Shown: in pieces, positions 1 through 8,318 of the stretch
Numbering within the stretch: position 1 is the first letter of the stretch
How the letters are laid out: the number at the start of each line of letters is the position of its first letter
Assembly (NCBI RefSeq): GCF_011320075.1
Contig: NZ_JAANPA010000022.1
Span: 1 to 47,860 of the forward strand
DNA: 47,860 nucleotides
Source of the DNA: Sphingosinicella sp. YJ22
Lineage (GTDB): Bacteria > Pseudomonadota > Alphaproteobacteria > Sphingomonadales > Sphingomonadaceae
Reading direction: 5' to 3'
The notes under the pieces: generated by a model
The model's database searches: none
The model's input: the letters and a program-made list of their open reading frames with translations, nothing else
What the model was told of the DNA's origin: nothing
Translations under genes and position numbers: made by a program

Positions 1-2
1 CG

Positions 3-251
3 CGCAGGAGCCGCGGCCGCCGCGGCGCCAAGGCCGAGACGCCGCGCGAGGAGAAGCCGCGCGCGGAGGACAAGCCCCGCGCCGAGAAGCCGCGCGCGGA
101 GGACAAGCCGCGAACCGAGGACAAGCCGCGCCGCGAGGAGCAGCCGGCGCCGCGCCGCCAGCCCCGCCAGGAGCGCGAGCTCGAGACCGCCGGCGACGAA
201 GGCTGGAACGGTCCGGTCCCCGGCTTCCTCAGCCAGGGCTTCGGCGGCTAA
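3..251 (+). CDS. C-terminal tail of a probable DEAD-box RNA helicase (5' end outside window)
   Basis: Only the last 82 codons are present, ending in TAA at 249-251. The visible protein is a disordered, very basic and acidic tail. It contains repeated units of the type [11 protein letters not shown] (about residues 15-40 of the visible part) and ends in [13 protein letters not shown]. Alphaproteobacterial DEAD-box helicases (RhlE-like) commonly end in such an Arg/Lys-rich tail with a closing Pro-x-Phe-Leu-Ser-Gln type motif, and that is the only basis for the call. No catalytic motif lies in the window. The stop codon overlaps the stop of the convergent tgt gene (248-250), so no room remains for a separate terminator. 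Another RNA-binding protein with a similar tail cannot be excluded. Confidence 0.55.
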   Translation, partial: RRSRGRRGAKAETPREEKPRAEDKPRAEKPRAEDKPRTEDKPRREEQPAPRRQPRQERELETAGDEGWNGPVPGFLSQGFGG

Positions 252-1390
252 GCTTCCTTGGCTGCGCGTGCGTAGCGCGCCCTGAAATCGCTGGCGAAGC
301 TGGTCAGCCGCTGCTCGGCGATCGCCGCGCGCAGGCCCGCCATCAGCTGCTGGTAGAAGCTGAGATTGTGCTCGGTCATCAACATCGCGCCCAAAATCTC
401 GCCGGCGCGGATGAGGTGGTGGACATAAGCGCGGCTCCAGGTCGCGCAGACCTGGCACGAACAATCGGGGTCGATCGGCCCCTTGTCCTCGGCGAACTTC
501 GCGTTGCGCAGGTTGATCGGTCCGGACCAGGTGAAAGCCTGGCCGTTGCGGCCCGAGCGGGTCGGAAGCACGCAGTCGAACATGTCGATGCCGCGCTCGA
601 CCGCGCCGACGATGTCGTCGGGCTTGCCGACGCCCATCAAATAGCGCGGCCGGTCGGCGGGAAGCTGGCCCGGCGCATAGTCGAGCACGGCGAACATCGC
701 CTCCTGCCCCTCGCCGACCGCGAGGCCGCCGACCGCATAACCGTCGAAGCCGATGTCGATCAGGGCGTCAGCGGAGGCCTTGCGCAGGCCCTCGTCGAGC
801 GCGCCCTGCTGGATGCCGAACTGGGCCGCGCGTGTCGCATGCTCGCCGCCGCCGAGGAAGGCGTCGCGCGAGCGCCGCGCCCAGCGCATCGAGCGCTCCA
901 TCGCCCCGGCCTGAACCTTGCGGGTCGAGGTGGTGGGGACCAACTCGTCGAACGCCATGACGATGTCGGAGTCGAGCAGCCGCTGGATCTCGGTCGAGCG
1001 CTCCGGGCTGATCATGTGGCGTTTGCCGTCGAGGTGCGAGGCGAAGGCGACGCCCTCCTCGCTTCGCTTGGTGAGATCGGCGAGGCTCATCACCTGATAG
1101 CCGCCGCTGTCGGTGAGGATCGGCCGCTCCCAGCCCATGAAGCCGTGGAGCCCGCCGAGCCTCGCGACCCGCTCGGCGCCGGGGCGGAGCATGAGGTGAT
1201 AGGTGTTGCCGAGGATGATGTCGGCGCCGAGCGCGCGCACGTCCGCCGGCTTCATCGCCTTGACCGTCGCCGCGGTTCCGACCGGCATGAAGGCGGGGGT
1301 GCGGATCTCGCCGCGCTTCATCGCGATGGTGCCGGCGCGGGCTGCGCCGTCGGTGGCGTGGATGGTGAAGTCGAAACGGGGAGCGGACAT
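248..1390 (-). CDS. tgt: queuine tRNA-ribosyltransferase
   Basis: This 380-residue enzyme exchanges guanine for a 7-deazaguanine (preQ1) at tRNA wobble position 34, in the queuosine pathway in the cytoplasm. The length is usual for the bacterial family. Visible landmarks are LTDSGGYQ (Asp94, base-proximal acid), GNTYHL near residue 61, GGLAVGEG near 221, [14 protein letters not shown] (nucleophile Asp272), and a zinc site at Cys310, Cys312, Cys315 and His341. An upstream in-frame ATG at 1462 would add 24 residues with no family counterpart, so the ATG at 1388-1390 is preferred. It lies downstream of the TIR-hydrolase gene on the same strand with an 89-base gap. Its 3' end overlaps the convergent helicase stop. 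Confidence 0.96.
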   Translation of the reverse strand: MSAPRFDFTIHATDGAARAGTIAMKRGEIRTPAFMPVGTAATVKAMKPADVRALGADIILGNTYHLMLRPGAERVARLGGLHGFMGWERPILTDSGGYQVMSLADLTKRSEEGVAFASHLDGKRHMISPERSTEIQRLLDSDIVMAFDELVPTTSTRKVQAGAMERSMRWARRSRDAFLGGGEHATRAAQFGIQQGALDEGLRKASADALIDIGFDGYAVGGLAVGEGQEAMFAVLDYAPGQLPADRPRYLMGVGKPDDIVGAVERGIDMFDCVLPTRSGRNGQAFTWSGPINLRNAKFAEDKGPIDPDCSCQVCATWSRAYVHHLIRAGEILGAMLMTEHNLSFYQQLMAGLRAAIAEQRLTSFASDFRARYARAAKEA

Positions 1391-1479
1391 CCGCGCGGCC
1401 TTAGCGGCGGCGAAGCGAGGCGTCGACCTGCCGCCGGAAGGTCCGAGAGTCGTGAAGTTCACGATCGCGGCGCAGCCGG

Positions 1480-2760
1480 TCAGCCTCCCGTCACACCATC
1501 ATTGGTCAGAAACGCTCGAAGCTGTTGCTGAAACTTGCCCCATGCCGGCTCATGCTCGGTCAGGATATGGTTCTTGGTCTCCAGCGTCGCGAACCGGGCG
1601 TCTGGTATACTCGCTGCCATCTTATGGGCGATCTCGACCGGGACCGCCTGATCCTCTCGCCCGTGCACGACCAGCGTCGGCACGGAAACCATCGGTAGGA
1701 GATCGCGAACGTCGATCGTCGCTATCACCTCCATGATCCGCTGCGCCTGAGCCGCGGTGGCGGACACCTTCTGCAGCTCGTTGAACCAGGCAATCTCCTC
1801 GGCCGTGCCGTGCGGGAAGAAGATGTTCGTGAAAAGCTGCCGGAAGGCCGGACCCTCTCCGCCCCAGCCTGAGCTCACCAGCGTGATCATGGCTTGCTCC
1901 TGGGCGCGCCTGTCCTCGTCTCCGGACGCGAAGGCACCCACCGGGAACCCCGAATAAAGGATAAGCCGCTTCACGCGATCGGGATGCCGCACCGCATAAG
2001 CGACCGCGACCGAGGCTCCTTGAGAGATGCCGAGGAGGTCGAACTGCTCCATCCCGGCCGCATCGGTGACGGTCTCAAGATCCTCGACAAAGTCATCGAA
2101 GGTTAGCGAGGCCGGATTGCGGTCGGACATGCCGTTGCCGCGCTCGTCGTAGCGCAGGAGCGTGCGCCCGCGGGCAAGCTCGCGGATCCAGTGGCTCCAT
2201 ATTGGGCTCCCCCACTCGAACTCGAGGTGGTTCATCCAGTTGGCCGACTTTACCAGCGGCGGCCCCTCGCCGATCACGCTGTACGCCAGACCGGTGCCGT
2301 CGGACGCGGTGCAGAATCGGATCTCCTGGTCCAGCTCCGGCGCGCGACCGATGACGGAAGATTGTCCCGCCCTGCCAAGCTTGAGATCGATCGCGGCCTT
2401 GAGCTCCGATGGCAGGTCCGCGCCATCGACTCCGTTCAGCGTGGTAAGGTTCAGGGTGTGGAATTGGCGGAATCCCAAGGGTGGGTCGCTTCTGTCGATC
2501 GTCACCGGGATGAGCTTGCCGGTGTCGCGTCCGAACGCCGCCTCGTCGCGCACCCAGTGAGACCGGAGCGAGCTCTTCGACCACAAGACGATGATTGCAC
2601 CGGCGGCACCGAGCGCTTCTTCAATCTCGCTTGAGAACTCAGTCCCTCCGCGAATTTTTCGATCCCACCAGACCGAGCAGCCCAGGCCTTCGAGGCCAGC
2701 AGCCAGCGCCCGGGCCGCATCGACGTCTTCACGCGCATAGCTGAGAAAGATGTCGGCCAT
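1480..2760 (-). CDS. TIR domain fused to an alpha/beta hydrolase
   Basis: This 426-residue protein has two domains. Residues 1-130 form a TIR domain: it opens with [15 protein letters not shown] and carries [10 protein letters not shown] (30-39), a helix rich in Glu (41-48), VLWSKSS (58-64) and WVRDEA (69-74). Residues 150-420 form an alpha/beta hydrolase. Its nucleophile elbow is GISQG (Ser246), its acid GREDQAVP (Asp370) and its histidine KNHIL (His398), so the triad looks complete. The hydrolase resembles those found fused to adenylate cyclases or LuxR/winged-helix regulators. Bacterial TIR domains are often NADases in defence or adaptors; which Glu would be catalytic here cannot be decided by eye. 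No signal peptide or membrane segment is visible. Its base composition looks somewhat less GC-rich than its neighbours. Confidence 0.85.
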   Translation of the reverse strand: MADIFLSYAREDVDAARALAAGLEGLGCSVWWDRKIRGGTEFSSEIEEALGAAGAIIVLWSKSSLRSHWVRDEAAFGRDTGKLIPVTIDRSDPPLGFRQFHTLNLTTLNGVDGADLPSELKAAIDLKLGRAGQSSVIGRAPELDQEIRFCTASDGTGLAYSVIGEGPPLVKSANWMNHLEFEWGSPIWSHWIRELARGRTLLRYDERGNGMSDRNPASLTFDDFVEDLETVTDAAGMEQFDLLGISQGASVAVAYAVRHPDRVKRLILYSGFPVGAFASGDEDRRAQEQAMITLVSSGWGGEGPAFRQLFTNIFFPHGTAEEIAWFNELQKVSATAAQAQRIMEVIATIDVRDLLPMVSVPTLVVHGREDQAVPVEIAHKMAASIPDARFATLETKNHILTEHEPAWGKFQQQLRAFLTNDGVTGG

Positions 2761-2828
2761 GCGCCTCCTGCCGCACCTGTCTTGAAGGAAGCAATGCCGG
2801 CCTTCAAGGGGCGGCTGTCGGCACGCCC

Positions 2829-2856
2829 CCGATTGTCCGCAACGGGTGGAGAGCGG
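2829..2856 (-). repeat. copy A of a dispersed 'ACCCGTTGCGGAC' intergenic repeat
   Basis: Read on the minus strand this segment contains CTCCACCCGTTGCGGACAA. The same degenerate core recurs at 25082-25108, 25583-25609, 26430-26456 and 27073-27100. It lies in the gap upstream of the TIR-hydrolase gene. The fullest copy (27073-27100) is a hairpin with GTCCGC/GCGGAC arms. Similar core sequences are common in alphaproteobacterial genomes and give spurious short frames. Confidence 0.6.
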
Positions 2857-2877
2857 TCGCTCCGCCTTGCAGGACCG

Positions 2878-3036
2878 CTAGAAGCCGCCGCGGGCCTCCA
2901 GTTGCCTGACATCGGCCTCGATCTCGTCCGCGATCTGTAAGAGCGCCTCGGCGGTGCGCTCGTCGGTCGTCGCCTTGGCCAGCCGGCGGCACCGCTGGAT
3001 CCGCTCGCGCATATTTTCGATGGTTTCTTCGGACAT
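2878..3036 (-). CDS. small helical protein of unknown function
   Basis: This 52-residue frame begins MSEETIENMRERIQRCRRLA and continues as one charged amphipathic helical stretch with ATTDERTAEALLQIADEIEADVR. Comparable short proteins of this pattern, with an RCRxLA motif followed by an EADxRxLE tail, occur widely in sphingomonads without known function. The ATG at 3034-3036 is preferred over upstream starts because the added residues are low in helical character and run into Arg/Trp-rich sequence. It is the gene upstream of the TIR fusion, separated by 117 bases containing a dispersed repeat, so co-transcription is uncertain. Confidence 0.6.
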   Translation of the reverse strand: MSEETIENMRERIQRCRRLAKATTDERTAEALLQIADEIEADVRQLEARGGF

Positions 3037-3187
3037 CGGGAAGGCCTCAGCTCCTCTTCGCCACCAGGCACCATCTCCGACCGATCGAGAGGTTCCCCCG
3101 GCTCGGATGAGGGAGCGTGTCGACCGGGTCAAAGGTTCCCATCTCGCGACCGCATACTTGCTATGGCTGTCCCTACGGTGGGCGCCC

Positions 3188-4384
3188 TCAGGCTGCCAGC
3201 GGCAGGGTCAGCCAGAAGGACGCGCCCTCGCCGGGCTTCGAGGTCACCCCGATCCGTCCGCCATGCGCTTCCACGATCCTCCGGCTGATCGACAGGCCGA
3301 TGCCCATGCCGTCCTCCTTGGTCGACACGAACGAGTCGAAGATGGTGGGGAGCAGGTCCTCCGCGATGCCGACGCCCCGGTCGGTGACGGCGATGCAGGC
3401 GCAATCGCCCTGACGCCGCGCGGCGACCGCGATGTCCTTGTTCGCCGCGCTCTCCACGGCCTCGCAGGCATTGCGGACCAGGTTCACGATCACCTGCTGG
3501 ATCTGGACGCGGTCGACATGGACTCGGAGATCCGGCGCGAGGTCGTAGCTGATGGTGACGTCGGCGCCGACGAGCGCCAGGGCGGCCGCGTCCCGGATCG
3601 TGTCGGCCAGGGAAACTGTCGTGCGATGGCCGTTCCCGGGCTTGGTCATCGCGCGGAGCCCGCGGACGATCTCGGCGGCCTTGTGGGCGTTGCTCTCGAT
3701 CTGCCGGCAGGCCTCCTCGAGCTGCTCCGAAAGCGGGTCCCTCGCGTGCAACGCGCGCGCGGCGGCGGAGAAGTTCGCGACGGCGGTGAGCGGCTGATTG
3801 AGCTCGTGGGCGATGGCGGCGGCCATCGTCTCCATCGCGCTGTTTCGGGAGATGTGGATGAGCTCGGACTGAAGCCTGGCCGCCCTGGCGCGCTCGGCCT
3901 CGAGTTGCTGCTCGAACAGCCGCCGCTCGGTAATGTCCCGAACGATGCCGAGGAAGCGGTTGTCGCGGGTGCGGCCGCGCGGCAGGATCTGGGCCCGGCT
4001 GTTGAGGTAACGCACCTCACCGTCGCGGCGGACGATCCGATATTCCTGGTCGAAGATGTCGCCGGTCTCGTAGGACCAGGACTGGTTGTCGAGGACGCGC
4101 GCCCGGTCCTCGGGGTGGACGAGGCTGTAGAACAGCTCGGCGCTCGGCTTCTCATCCTGCGGATCGACGCCGAAGATGCGGTAGGTCTCCTCCGACCAGC
4201 TCAGCGTGCCGCTCGCGATATCGAGCTCCCAGCCGCCGACCCCGGCGATGCGCAGCGCCTGGAGCAGGAGCTCCTCGCGGTCGCCGACGCGTTCGAGAAG
4301 CTCGTCCACAGGGCCCGAGCCGTCGAGCAGCTCGTCGAAGCCGGGCCAGCCCGAGCTGGGAGTTAGGCGACGCGCGCTGTTCAT
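3188..4384 (-). CDS. PAS-domain sensor histidine kinase
   Basis: This 398-residue kinase would autophosphorylate on histidine in response to a signal sensed by a PAS domain. The PAS fold with its PAC end spans about 44-155 (GWELDIASG, YRIFGVDP, FLGIVRDITERR). A short coiled linker leads to the H-box IAHELNQPLTAV (His193), followed by the ATPase domain with N-box NLVRNACEA (Asn305), G1 DRGVGI (335-340) and G2 GMGIGLSI (359-366). The arrangement is FixL/DctB-like. No transmembrane segment is visible, so it is probably cytoplasmic. There is no response regulator next to it, which makes it an orphan kinase. The ligand cannot be inferred, and no heme-ligand motif stands out. Confidence 0.9.
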   Translation of the reverse strand: MNSARRLTPSSGWPGFDELLDGSGPVDELLERVGDREELLLQALRIAGVGGWELDIASGTLSWSEETYRIFGVDPQDEKPSAELFYSLVHPEDRARVLDNQSWSYETGDIFDQEYRIVRRDGEVRYLNSRAQILPRGRTRDNRFLGIVRDITERRLFEQQLEAERARAARLQSELIHISRNSAMETMAAAIAHELNQPLTAVANFSAAARALHARDPLSEQLEEACRQIESNAHKAAEIVRGLRAMTKPGNGHRTTVSLADTIRDAAALALVGADVTISYDLAPDLRVHVDRVQIQQVIVNLVRNACEAVESAANKDIAVAARRQGDCACIAVTDRGVGIAEDLLPTIFDSFVSTKEDGMGIGLSISRRIVEAHGGRIGVTSKPGEGASFWLTLPLAA

Positions 4385-4403
4385 CCCGGCCCCCCGCTCG
4401 GCG

Positions 4404-4733
4404 TCAGTCGGCCTTTGCGACCTGCTTGCCGGTGAACAGCTGCTGGAGCTCGCCGGCCTCGAACATCTCCATCATGATGTCGCTGCCGCCCACGAACTCG
4501 CCCTTGACGTAGAGCTGCGGGATGGTCGGCCAGTCGGAAAATGCCTTGATGCCCTGGCGGACCTCCGCGTCCTGGAGCACGTCGACGGTGGTGAACTGGA
4601 CTCCCAGATGGTCGAGGATCGCCACTGCGCGGCTGGAGAAGCCGCATTGCGGGAACAGCGCGCTGCCCTTCATGAACAGGACGACGTCGGCGGAATTGAC
4701 GATCTCGCCGATGCGGGCGTTGGTGTCGCTCAT
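4404..4733 (-). CDS. grxD: monothiol glutaredoxin, Grx4/GrxD type
   Basis: This 109-residue protein carries the monothiol active site CGFS at residues 30-33, preceded by VVLFMKGSA and followed by the cis-Pro segment [20 protein letters not shown]. Grx4-type proteins bind a [2Fe-2S] cluster with glutathione and pass it on, often as a heterodimer with a BolA protein. A BolA gene lies 10 bases upstream on the same strand, which fits that partnership. The ATG at 4731-4733 matches the family start. A much longer upstream frame exists but is the antisense-like continuation through bolA and is rejected. Confidence 0.95.
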   Translation of the reverse strand: MSDTNARIGEIVNSADVVLFMKGSALFPQCGFSSRAVAILDHLGVQFTTVDVLQDAEVRQGIKAFSDWPTIPQLYVKGEFVGGSDIMMEMFEAGELQQLFTGKQVAKAD

Positions 4734-4743
4734 AACTCTTTCC

Positions 4744-4977
4744 TCATTCCGGCGCGGCGGTGGAGAGCTGGAGGGCGTGGAGGACGCCGCCCATGCGCCC
4801 GCCGAGCGCCTCGTAAACCATGCGGTGCTGCTGCGGCCGGGACTTGCCGCGGAACGCCTCGGCGACGACCCGCGCCGAATAATGGTCGCCGTCGCCGGCA
4901 AGGTCGGTGATCTCGACCGTCGCGCCGGGAATGGCGGCGGCGATCATCGCCTCGATCTCGTCCGCGGTCATCGGCAC
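4744..4977 (-). CDS. bolA: BolA family protein
   Basis: This 77-residue protein has the BolA/IbaG fold pattern: an N-terminal helix [17 protein letters not shown], then [18 protein letters not shown], then the conserved block [18 protein letters not shown] followed by HALQL. His51 and His67 are the likely cluster-ligand histidines. BolA proteins pair with monothiol glutaredoxins to hold or sense [2Fe-2S] clusters. It sits between the DUF1476 gene (6 bases) and grxD (10 bases), a compact operon that is common in alphaproteobacteria. Confidence 0.93.
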   Translation of the reverse strand: MPMTADEIEAMIAAAIPGATVEITDLAGDGDHYSARVVAEAFRGKSRPQQHRMVYEALGGRMGGVLHALQLSTAAPE

Positions 4978-4983
4978 GTGCGG

Positions 4984-5310
4984 CTACTCCATCGACTCGA
5001 TGAGCTGGCGGCGGGCGGCGATCGTCTTCTCCTCGATTCGGGCGCGAATCTCGGCCTCGTCCACGTCGATCCCCGCGGCGGTGAAGTCGCCGGTCAGGCG
5101 GCGGACGACGTCGTCGTCGCCGATCGTCTCGAAATCCGAGCGGATGAGGTCGCGCGCATAGGTCTCCGCCTCGGCGTCGGTCAGGCCCATCCGCTCCGCC
5201 GCCCACAGGCCGAGAAGGCGGTCGCGGCGGGCGTGGATGCGGAACTGCATCTCCTGGTCGCGGGCGAACTTGGCCTCGAAGGCGCGCTCGCGTTCGTCGA
5301 AAGTGGTCAT
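4984..5310 (-). CDS. DUF1476 family protein (F1-ATPase inhibitor zeta-like)
   Basis: This 108-residue, all-helical protein starts MTTFDERERAFEAKFARDQE, the signature opening of DUF1476. In Paracoccus this family is the zeta subunit, whose N-terminal segment inhibits the F1-ATPase. The rest of the family pattern is present: RRDRLLGLWAAERMGL, then AETYARDLIRSDFE, then a closing helix ending in RRQLIESME. An upstream in-frame ATG at 5382 would add a poorly conserved 24-residue leader, so 5308-5310 is used. It is the first gene of the DUF1476-bolA-grxD operon. Whether it inhibits ATP synthase in this organism is inference. Confidence 0.9.
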   Translation of the reverse strand: MTTFDERERAFEAKFARDQEMQFRIHARRDRLLGLWAAERMGLTDAEAETYARDLIRSDFETIGDDDVVRRLTGDFTAAGIDVDEAEIRARIEEKTIAARRQLIESME

Positions 5311-5462
5311 TGGGCTCGCCTGCTGTTGGTTGGGGCTGATGCGGTTCGCAGCCGAGATAGGCGGCGCGGGCGTATGGCGCAACGGCGCTCGGCCTGGCGA
5401 AAGCCGCTTGTGCGCCCCGCGGAATCTGCCACCACTGCACTTCCCTTAGGAGAATCAAAGTC

Positions 5463-5849
5463 ATGCTGAAGTACGGCCTGTCCGCCGCCCTGCTCGTCGC
5501 CGCCCTTCCCGCCTTCGCGCAGCCGGCGCCGGCGCCCGCGGCGCCTGCCGGTCCGCCGCCCGCCATCCAGCAGGCCGGTCAGGCCCTCGGCGAGTGCATC
5601 GGCGGCGGCATGCGCGGCCTTGCCGCCACGGACACTCCGGAAGCCGGCGCTGCGGGCATCGTCGGAGCCTGCACCGCTCAGCGCGACGCTCTGGTTCAGG
5701 CGGCCGAAGCGTTCATCAACACCCTGCCGGAGGCGCAGCGCAGCCAGGCGCTAACCCAGATGCGCGCCGAGCTCGGCGGCATCGAGGCCGACGTCGCCGG
5801 CGCCATCCGCCGCCAGCGCGCCGCCCCGGCCCAGGCGCCCGCTCAGTAG
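5463..5849 (+). CDS. small secreted protein, function unknown
   Basis: This 128-residue protein opens with a clear signal peptide, MLKYGLSAALLVAALPAFA, with cleavage likely after AFA. A short Ala/Pro linker follows (QPAPAPAAPAGPPP). The mature part is mainly helical and contains two cysteines (GECIGGG and VGACTAQR) that could form a disulfide in the periplasm, then a helical segment ending in an Ala/Pro-rich tail. AGGAG lies just before the ATG. It is transcribed divergently from the DUF1476 operon and converges with the quinone oxidoreductase gene. No family is recognised. Confidence 0.75.
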   Translation: MLKYGLSAALLVAALPAFAQPAPAPAAPAGPPPAIQQAGQALGECIGGGMRGLAATDTPEAGAAGIVGACTAQRDALVQAAEAFINTLPEAQRSQALTQMRAELGGIEADVAGAIRRQRAAPAQAPAQ

Positions 5850-5864
5850 GAATCGGGGGGAGGC

Positions 5865-6866
5865 TCAGTCGTCCATCGTGACGACGAGCTTCCCCACCGC
5901 CTGCCGCGCCGCCATGTGGGCGATGGCCTCGCCGCCCTGCGCCAGCGGCCAGGTGCGGGTGACGCGCGGCGCGATCCTGCCTTCCTCCCAGAGACGGAAT
6001 AGCGTCTGGAGGTGTGCCGCGTTGGCCTTGGGGTCGCGCGCCGCGAAGGCGCCCCAGAACACGCCGCGCACGTCGCAGCTCTTGAGCAGGGTGAGGTTGA
6101 GCGGCAGCTTCGGGATTCCGGCCGGGAAGCCGATCACCAGGTAGCGGCCCTCCCAGGCGATCGAGCGCAAAGCCGGCTCGGCATAGTCGCCGCCGACCGG
6201 ATCGTAGATGAGGTCGGCGCCGTTCGGCCCGACCAAGTCCTTGAACTGCGCCGCCAGCGCCTTGGACGAGTCCCTGTCGAACGGGCCGCGCGGATAGACC
6301 AGCGTGGCGTCGGCGCCGGCGGCGCGCGCCGCCTCGGCTTTCTCCGCGGACGAGACAGCGCCGACCACCCGCGCGCCATAGGCCTTGCCGAGCTCGACCG
6401 CGGCGAGCCCGACTCCGCCGGCCGCGCCGAGGACGAGCAGGGTCTCGCCTTCCCTGAGCTTGCCGCGGTCCAGAAGCGCATGGATCGTGGTCGCATAGGT
6501 GAGGATCAGCGCAGATCCCTCGGCGAAGCTGCGGCCCTCGGGCAGCGGCACCGCCATCGCGGTCGGGACCACGACCTTCTCGGCAAGCCCGCCATGGCCG
6601 ATCATCGCGATCAATCGGTCGCCCGGCGACCAGCCGGCAACGCCCTCGCCGACCGCCTCGACGATTCCGGCGATCTCACCGCCCGGAGCGAACGGGCGCT
6701 CCGGCTTGAACTGATAATTGTCCTCGATGATCAGCACGTCGGGATAATTGATCGCGCACGCCTTCACGCGGACGAGCAGCTGGCCCGGGCCGGCGACGGG
6801 ATCGGGCAGGTCGCGAAGCTCCAACGTATCCGGCCCGCCCGGAGCGGTGGACAGCAGCGCCTTCAC
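5865..6866 (-). CDS. NADPH:quinone oxidoreductase-like zinc-free MDR enzyme
   Basis: This 333-residue member of the medium-chain dehydrogenase superfamily has the quinone oxidoreductase layout. The N-terminal catalytic fold has INYPDVLIIEDNYQ (39-52) and PGGEIAGIVEAVGEGV. The Rossmann domain has GAAGGVGLAAVELGKAYG starting at 147. The zinc-ligand cysteines of alcohol dehydrogenases are absent, so it is of the zinc-independent type. It would transfer hydride from NADPH to a quinone or an activated alkene; the substrate is unknown. Its start overlaps the stop of the upstream metallo-hydrolase gene by four bases (ATGA), so the two are translationally coupled. Confidence 0.9.
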   Translation of the reverse strand: MKALLSTAPGGPDTLELRDLPDPVAGPGQLLVRVKACAINYPDVLIIEDNYQFKPERPFAPGGEIAGIVEAVGEGVAGWSPGDRLIAMIGHGGLAEKVVVPTAMAVPLPEGRSFAEGSALILTYATTIHALLDRGKLREGETLLVLGAAGGVGLAAVELGKAYGARVVGAVSSAEKAEAARAAGADATLVYPRGPFDRDSSKALAAQFKDLVGPNGADLIYDPVGGDYAEPALRSIAWEGRYLVIGFPAGIPKLPLNLTLLKSCDVRGVFWGAFAARDPKANAAHLQTLFRLWEEGRIAPRVTRTWPLAQGGEAIAHMAARQAVGKLVVTMDD

Positions 6867-7726
6867 TGCGCCGCCTCCGGGAAAGCGGGCAGCCTGGCGA
6901 TGTCGGCGGGCTCGTGCTGGATGATGACCCGGGCGCCGAGATTGCGGGCGATCCGGTCGAACCGGTCCATCGAGGCGAGCGTGTCGGCGCGGTCGTGGTT
7001 GAACGGCGGGACGCCGCGGTTCGCGACCTGCTCGGTGAAATGATAGAGGTCGCCAGTCAGCAGCACCGGCCCGGACGCAAGCCGCACGAGCAAGGCGTTG
7101 TGCCCCGGCGTGTGGCCGGGAAGGTCGAGCATGACCACGCGACCGTCTCCAAACACGTCCTTGTCGCCGTCAAGCGGCTCCACCTGGCCGCCGCCGGTCA
7201 GCCAGTGCGACATCGCAGCCACGGCAGCGTCGTTCACTCCTGGGCCCCAATCGCGAAGGTGCTCCAGGTCGCTTCGCCCGATCAGCAGCCGCGCCTGCGG
7301 AAAACGGGCTGCCTGCCCGGTGTGGTCGAAGTGCCAGTGACTGATGCCGATATACTCGATCTGCTCCGGGCGGACGTTCAGCTCGCGCAGCTGGTCGATG
7401 ATGCTACGCCGGAGGCTGAGCCGCTGCGCCGCGTTCTCGATCGGGTTGCCGACCAGCGCGTCGGTGAGGCCGGTGTCCCACAGCATGTAACGGTCGCCGT
7501 GGCGGATCAGGTAGCAGCTGCCGACGATGTCCTTCGGCCCGGCCGGATATTGGAACGTGTCGGAGAAGAAGGCGCCGTATTGCTTGATCACGAACTCGCC
7601 GCAGTCGAGGCGCCAGAGCTGGAGTGGCGCCTGTGCCTGTGCCTGCGCCTGGGCCGGCTGAGCCATAGCTGGCGGGGAAATGAGCACGACTGCCAGCAGC
7701 GCGGCGGCCATAACGCGTTTGAACAT
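6863..7726 (-). CDS. secreted metallo-beta-lactamase-fold hydrolase (AHL-lactonase-like)
   Basis: This 287-residue protein has a signal peptide (residues 1-22, ending PPAMA), then an unusual Gln-Ala repeat linker (QPAQAQAQAQAQAP), then an MBL fold. Metal ligands are visible: HWHFDH at 130-135, His205 and His209 in LPGHTPGH, Asp226 in LTGDLYH and His271 near the end. The pattern is closest to N-acyl-homoserine-lactonase-type hydrolases, but many related enzymes act on other lactones or esters, so quorum quenching is only a possibility. It would work in the periplasm or be secreted. The gene overlaps the downstream quinone oxidoreductase by four bases. Confidence 0.85.
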   Translation of the reverse strand: MFKRVMAAALLAVVLISPPAMAQPAQAQAQAQAPLQLWRLDCGEFVIKQYGAFFSDTFQYPAGPKDIVGSCYLIRHGDRYMLWDTGLTDALVGNPIENAAQRLSLRRSIIDQLRELNVRPEQIEYIGISHWHFDHTGQAARFPQARLLIGRSDLEHLRDWGPGVNDAAVAAMSHWLTGGGQVEPLDGDKDVFGDGRVVMLDLPGHTPGHNALLVRLASGPVLLTGDLYHFTEQVANRGVPPFNHDRADTLASMDRFDRIARNLGARVIIQHEPADIARLPAFPEAAQ

Positions 7727-7798
7727 AGGATCTCCCCCGGTGACGGCCCCTGACGAGTCACGTGGTAGTCCCGCGCCGCTGGCGGAGCTAGTGCGGGC

Positions 7799-8260
7799 TT
7801 AGCGCGGCGCCGGGGCCGAGCGAAGGCCCGCCGCAGCGATGCCGACCTCGGCGCAGGCGACGTCGTCGGGCGGCGGCTCGCCGGACACGCCGACGGCGCC
7901 GAGCCGCGTTCGCCCGTCCGCGGAGAAGACGGGCACGCCCCCGGGCACTGTCACGACGTGGGGCGCGTTGGCGAAGCCGGGCGTGTTCCCCCGTGCGGTG
8001 GCGACGCCCCAGGCGGCTGAGGCGCGCGCTTTGGCGAGCGCGAAGTCCATGACGCCGTAGCCGTTGCCGTCCATCCTGAGCGAGGCGATTACATGGCCGC
8101 CGCTGTCGACCACGACGATGGCATGGCTCTGGCCTCGGGCGGTCGAATGGGTGACGCAGCCCTGAACGATGGCCTGAGAGGCGGTCGCATCGAGGCGGGA
8201 CGCGGGCTGGGCCTGGGTCGCGCTTCCGACGAGCACGGTGACGAGGAGCAATTTCTTCAT
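7799..8260 (-). CDS. HbpS/GlcG-like heme-binding family protein, exported
   Basis: This 153-residue protein begins with a signal peptide (MKKLLLVTVLVGSATQAQPA). The mature part has the HbpS/GlcG (PF03928) pattern: HAIVVVDSGGHVIASLRMDG, then FALAKARASAAWG, then VPGGVPVFSADGRTRLGAVGVSGEPPPDDVACAEVGI. Family members bind heme in some actinobacteria, or accompany glycolate oxidase genes with unclear function. Here no oxidase gene is adjacent, so a ligand cannot be named. It lies alone, 72 bases from the metallo-hydrolase start and 58 bases from the epimerase stop. Confidence 0.85.
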   Translation of the reverse strand: MKKLLLVTVLVGSATQAQPASRLDATASQAIVQGCVTHSTARGQSHAIVVVDSGGHVIASLRMDGNGYGVMDFALAKARASAAWGVATARGNTPGFANAPHVVTVPGGVPVFSADGRTRLGAVGVSGEPPPDDVACAEVGIAAAGLRSAPAPR

Positions 8261-8318
8261 GGGCGCCTCGTTCGCGCGAGGTCGGTCCGCCGGTCGTCGG
8301 CGCTTCGACGATGCCGCG

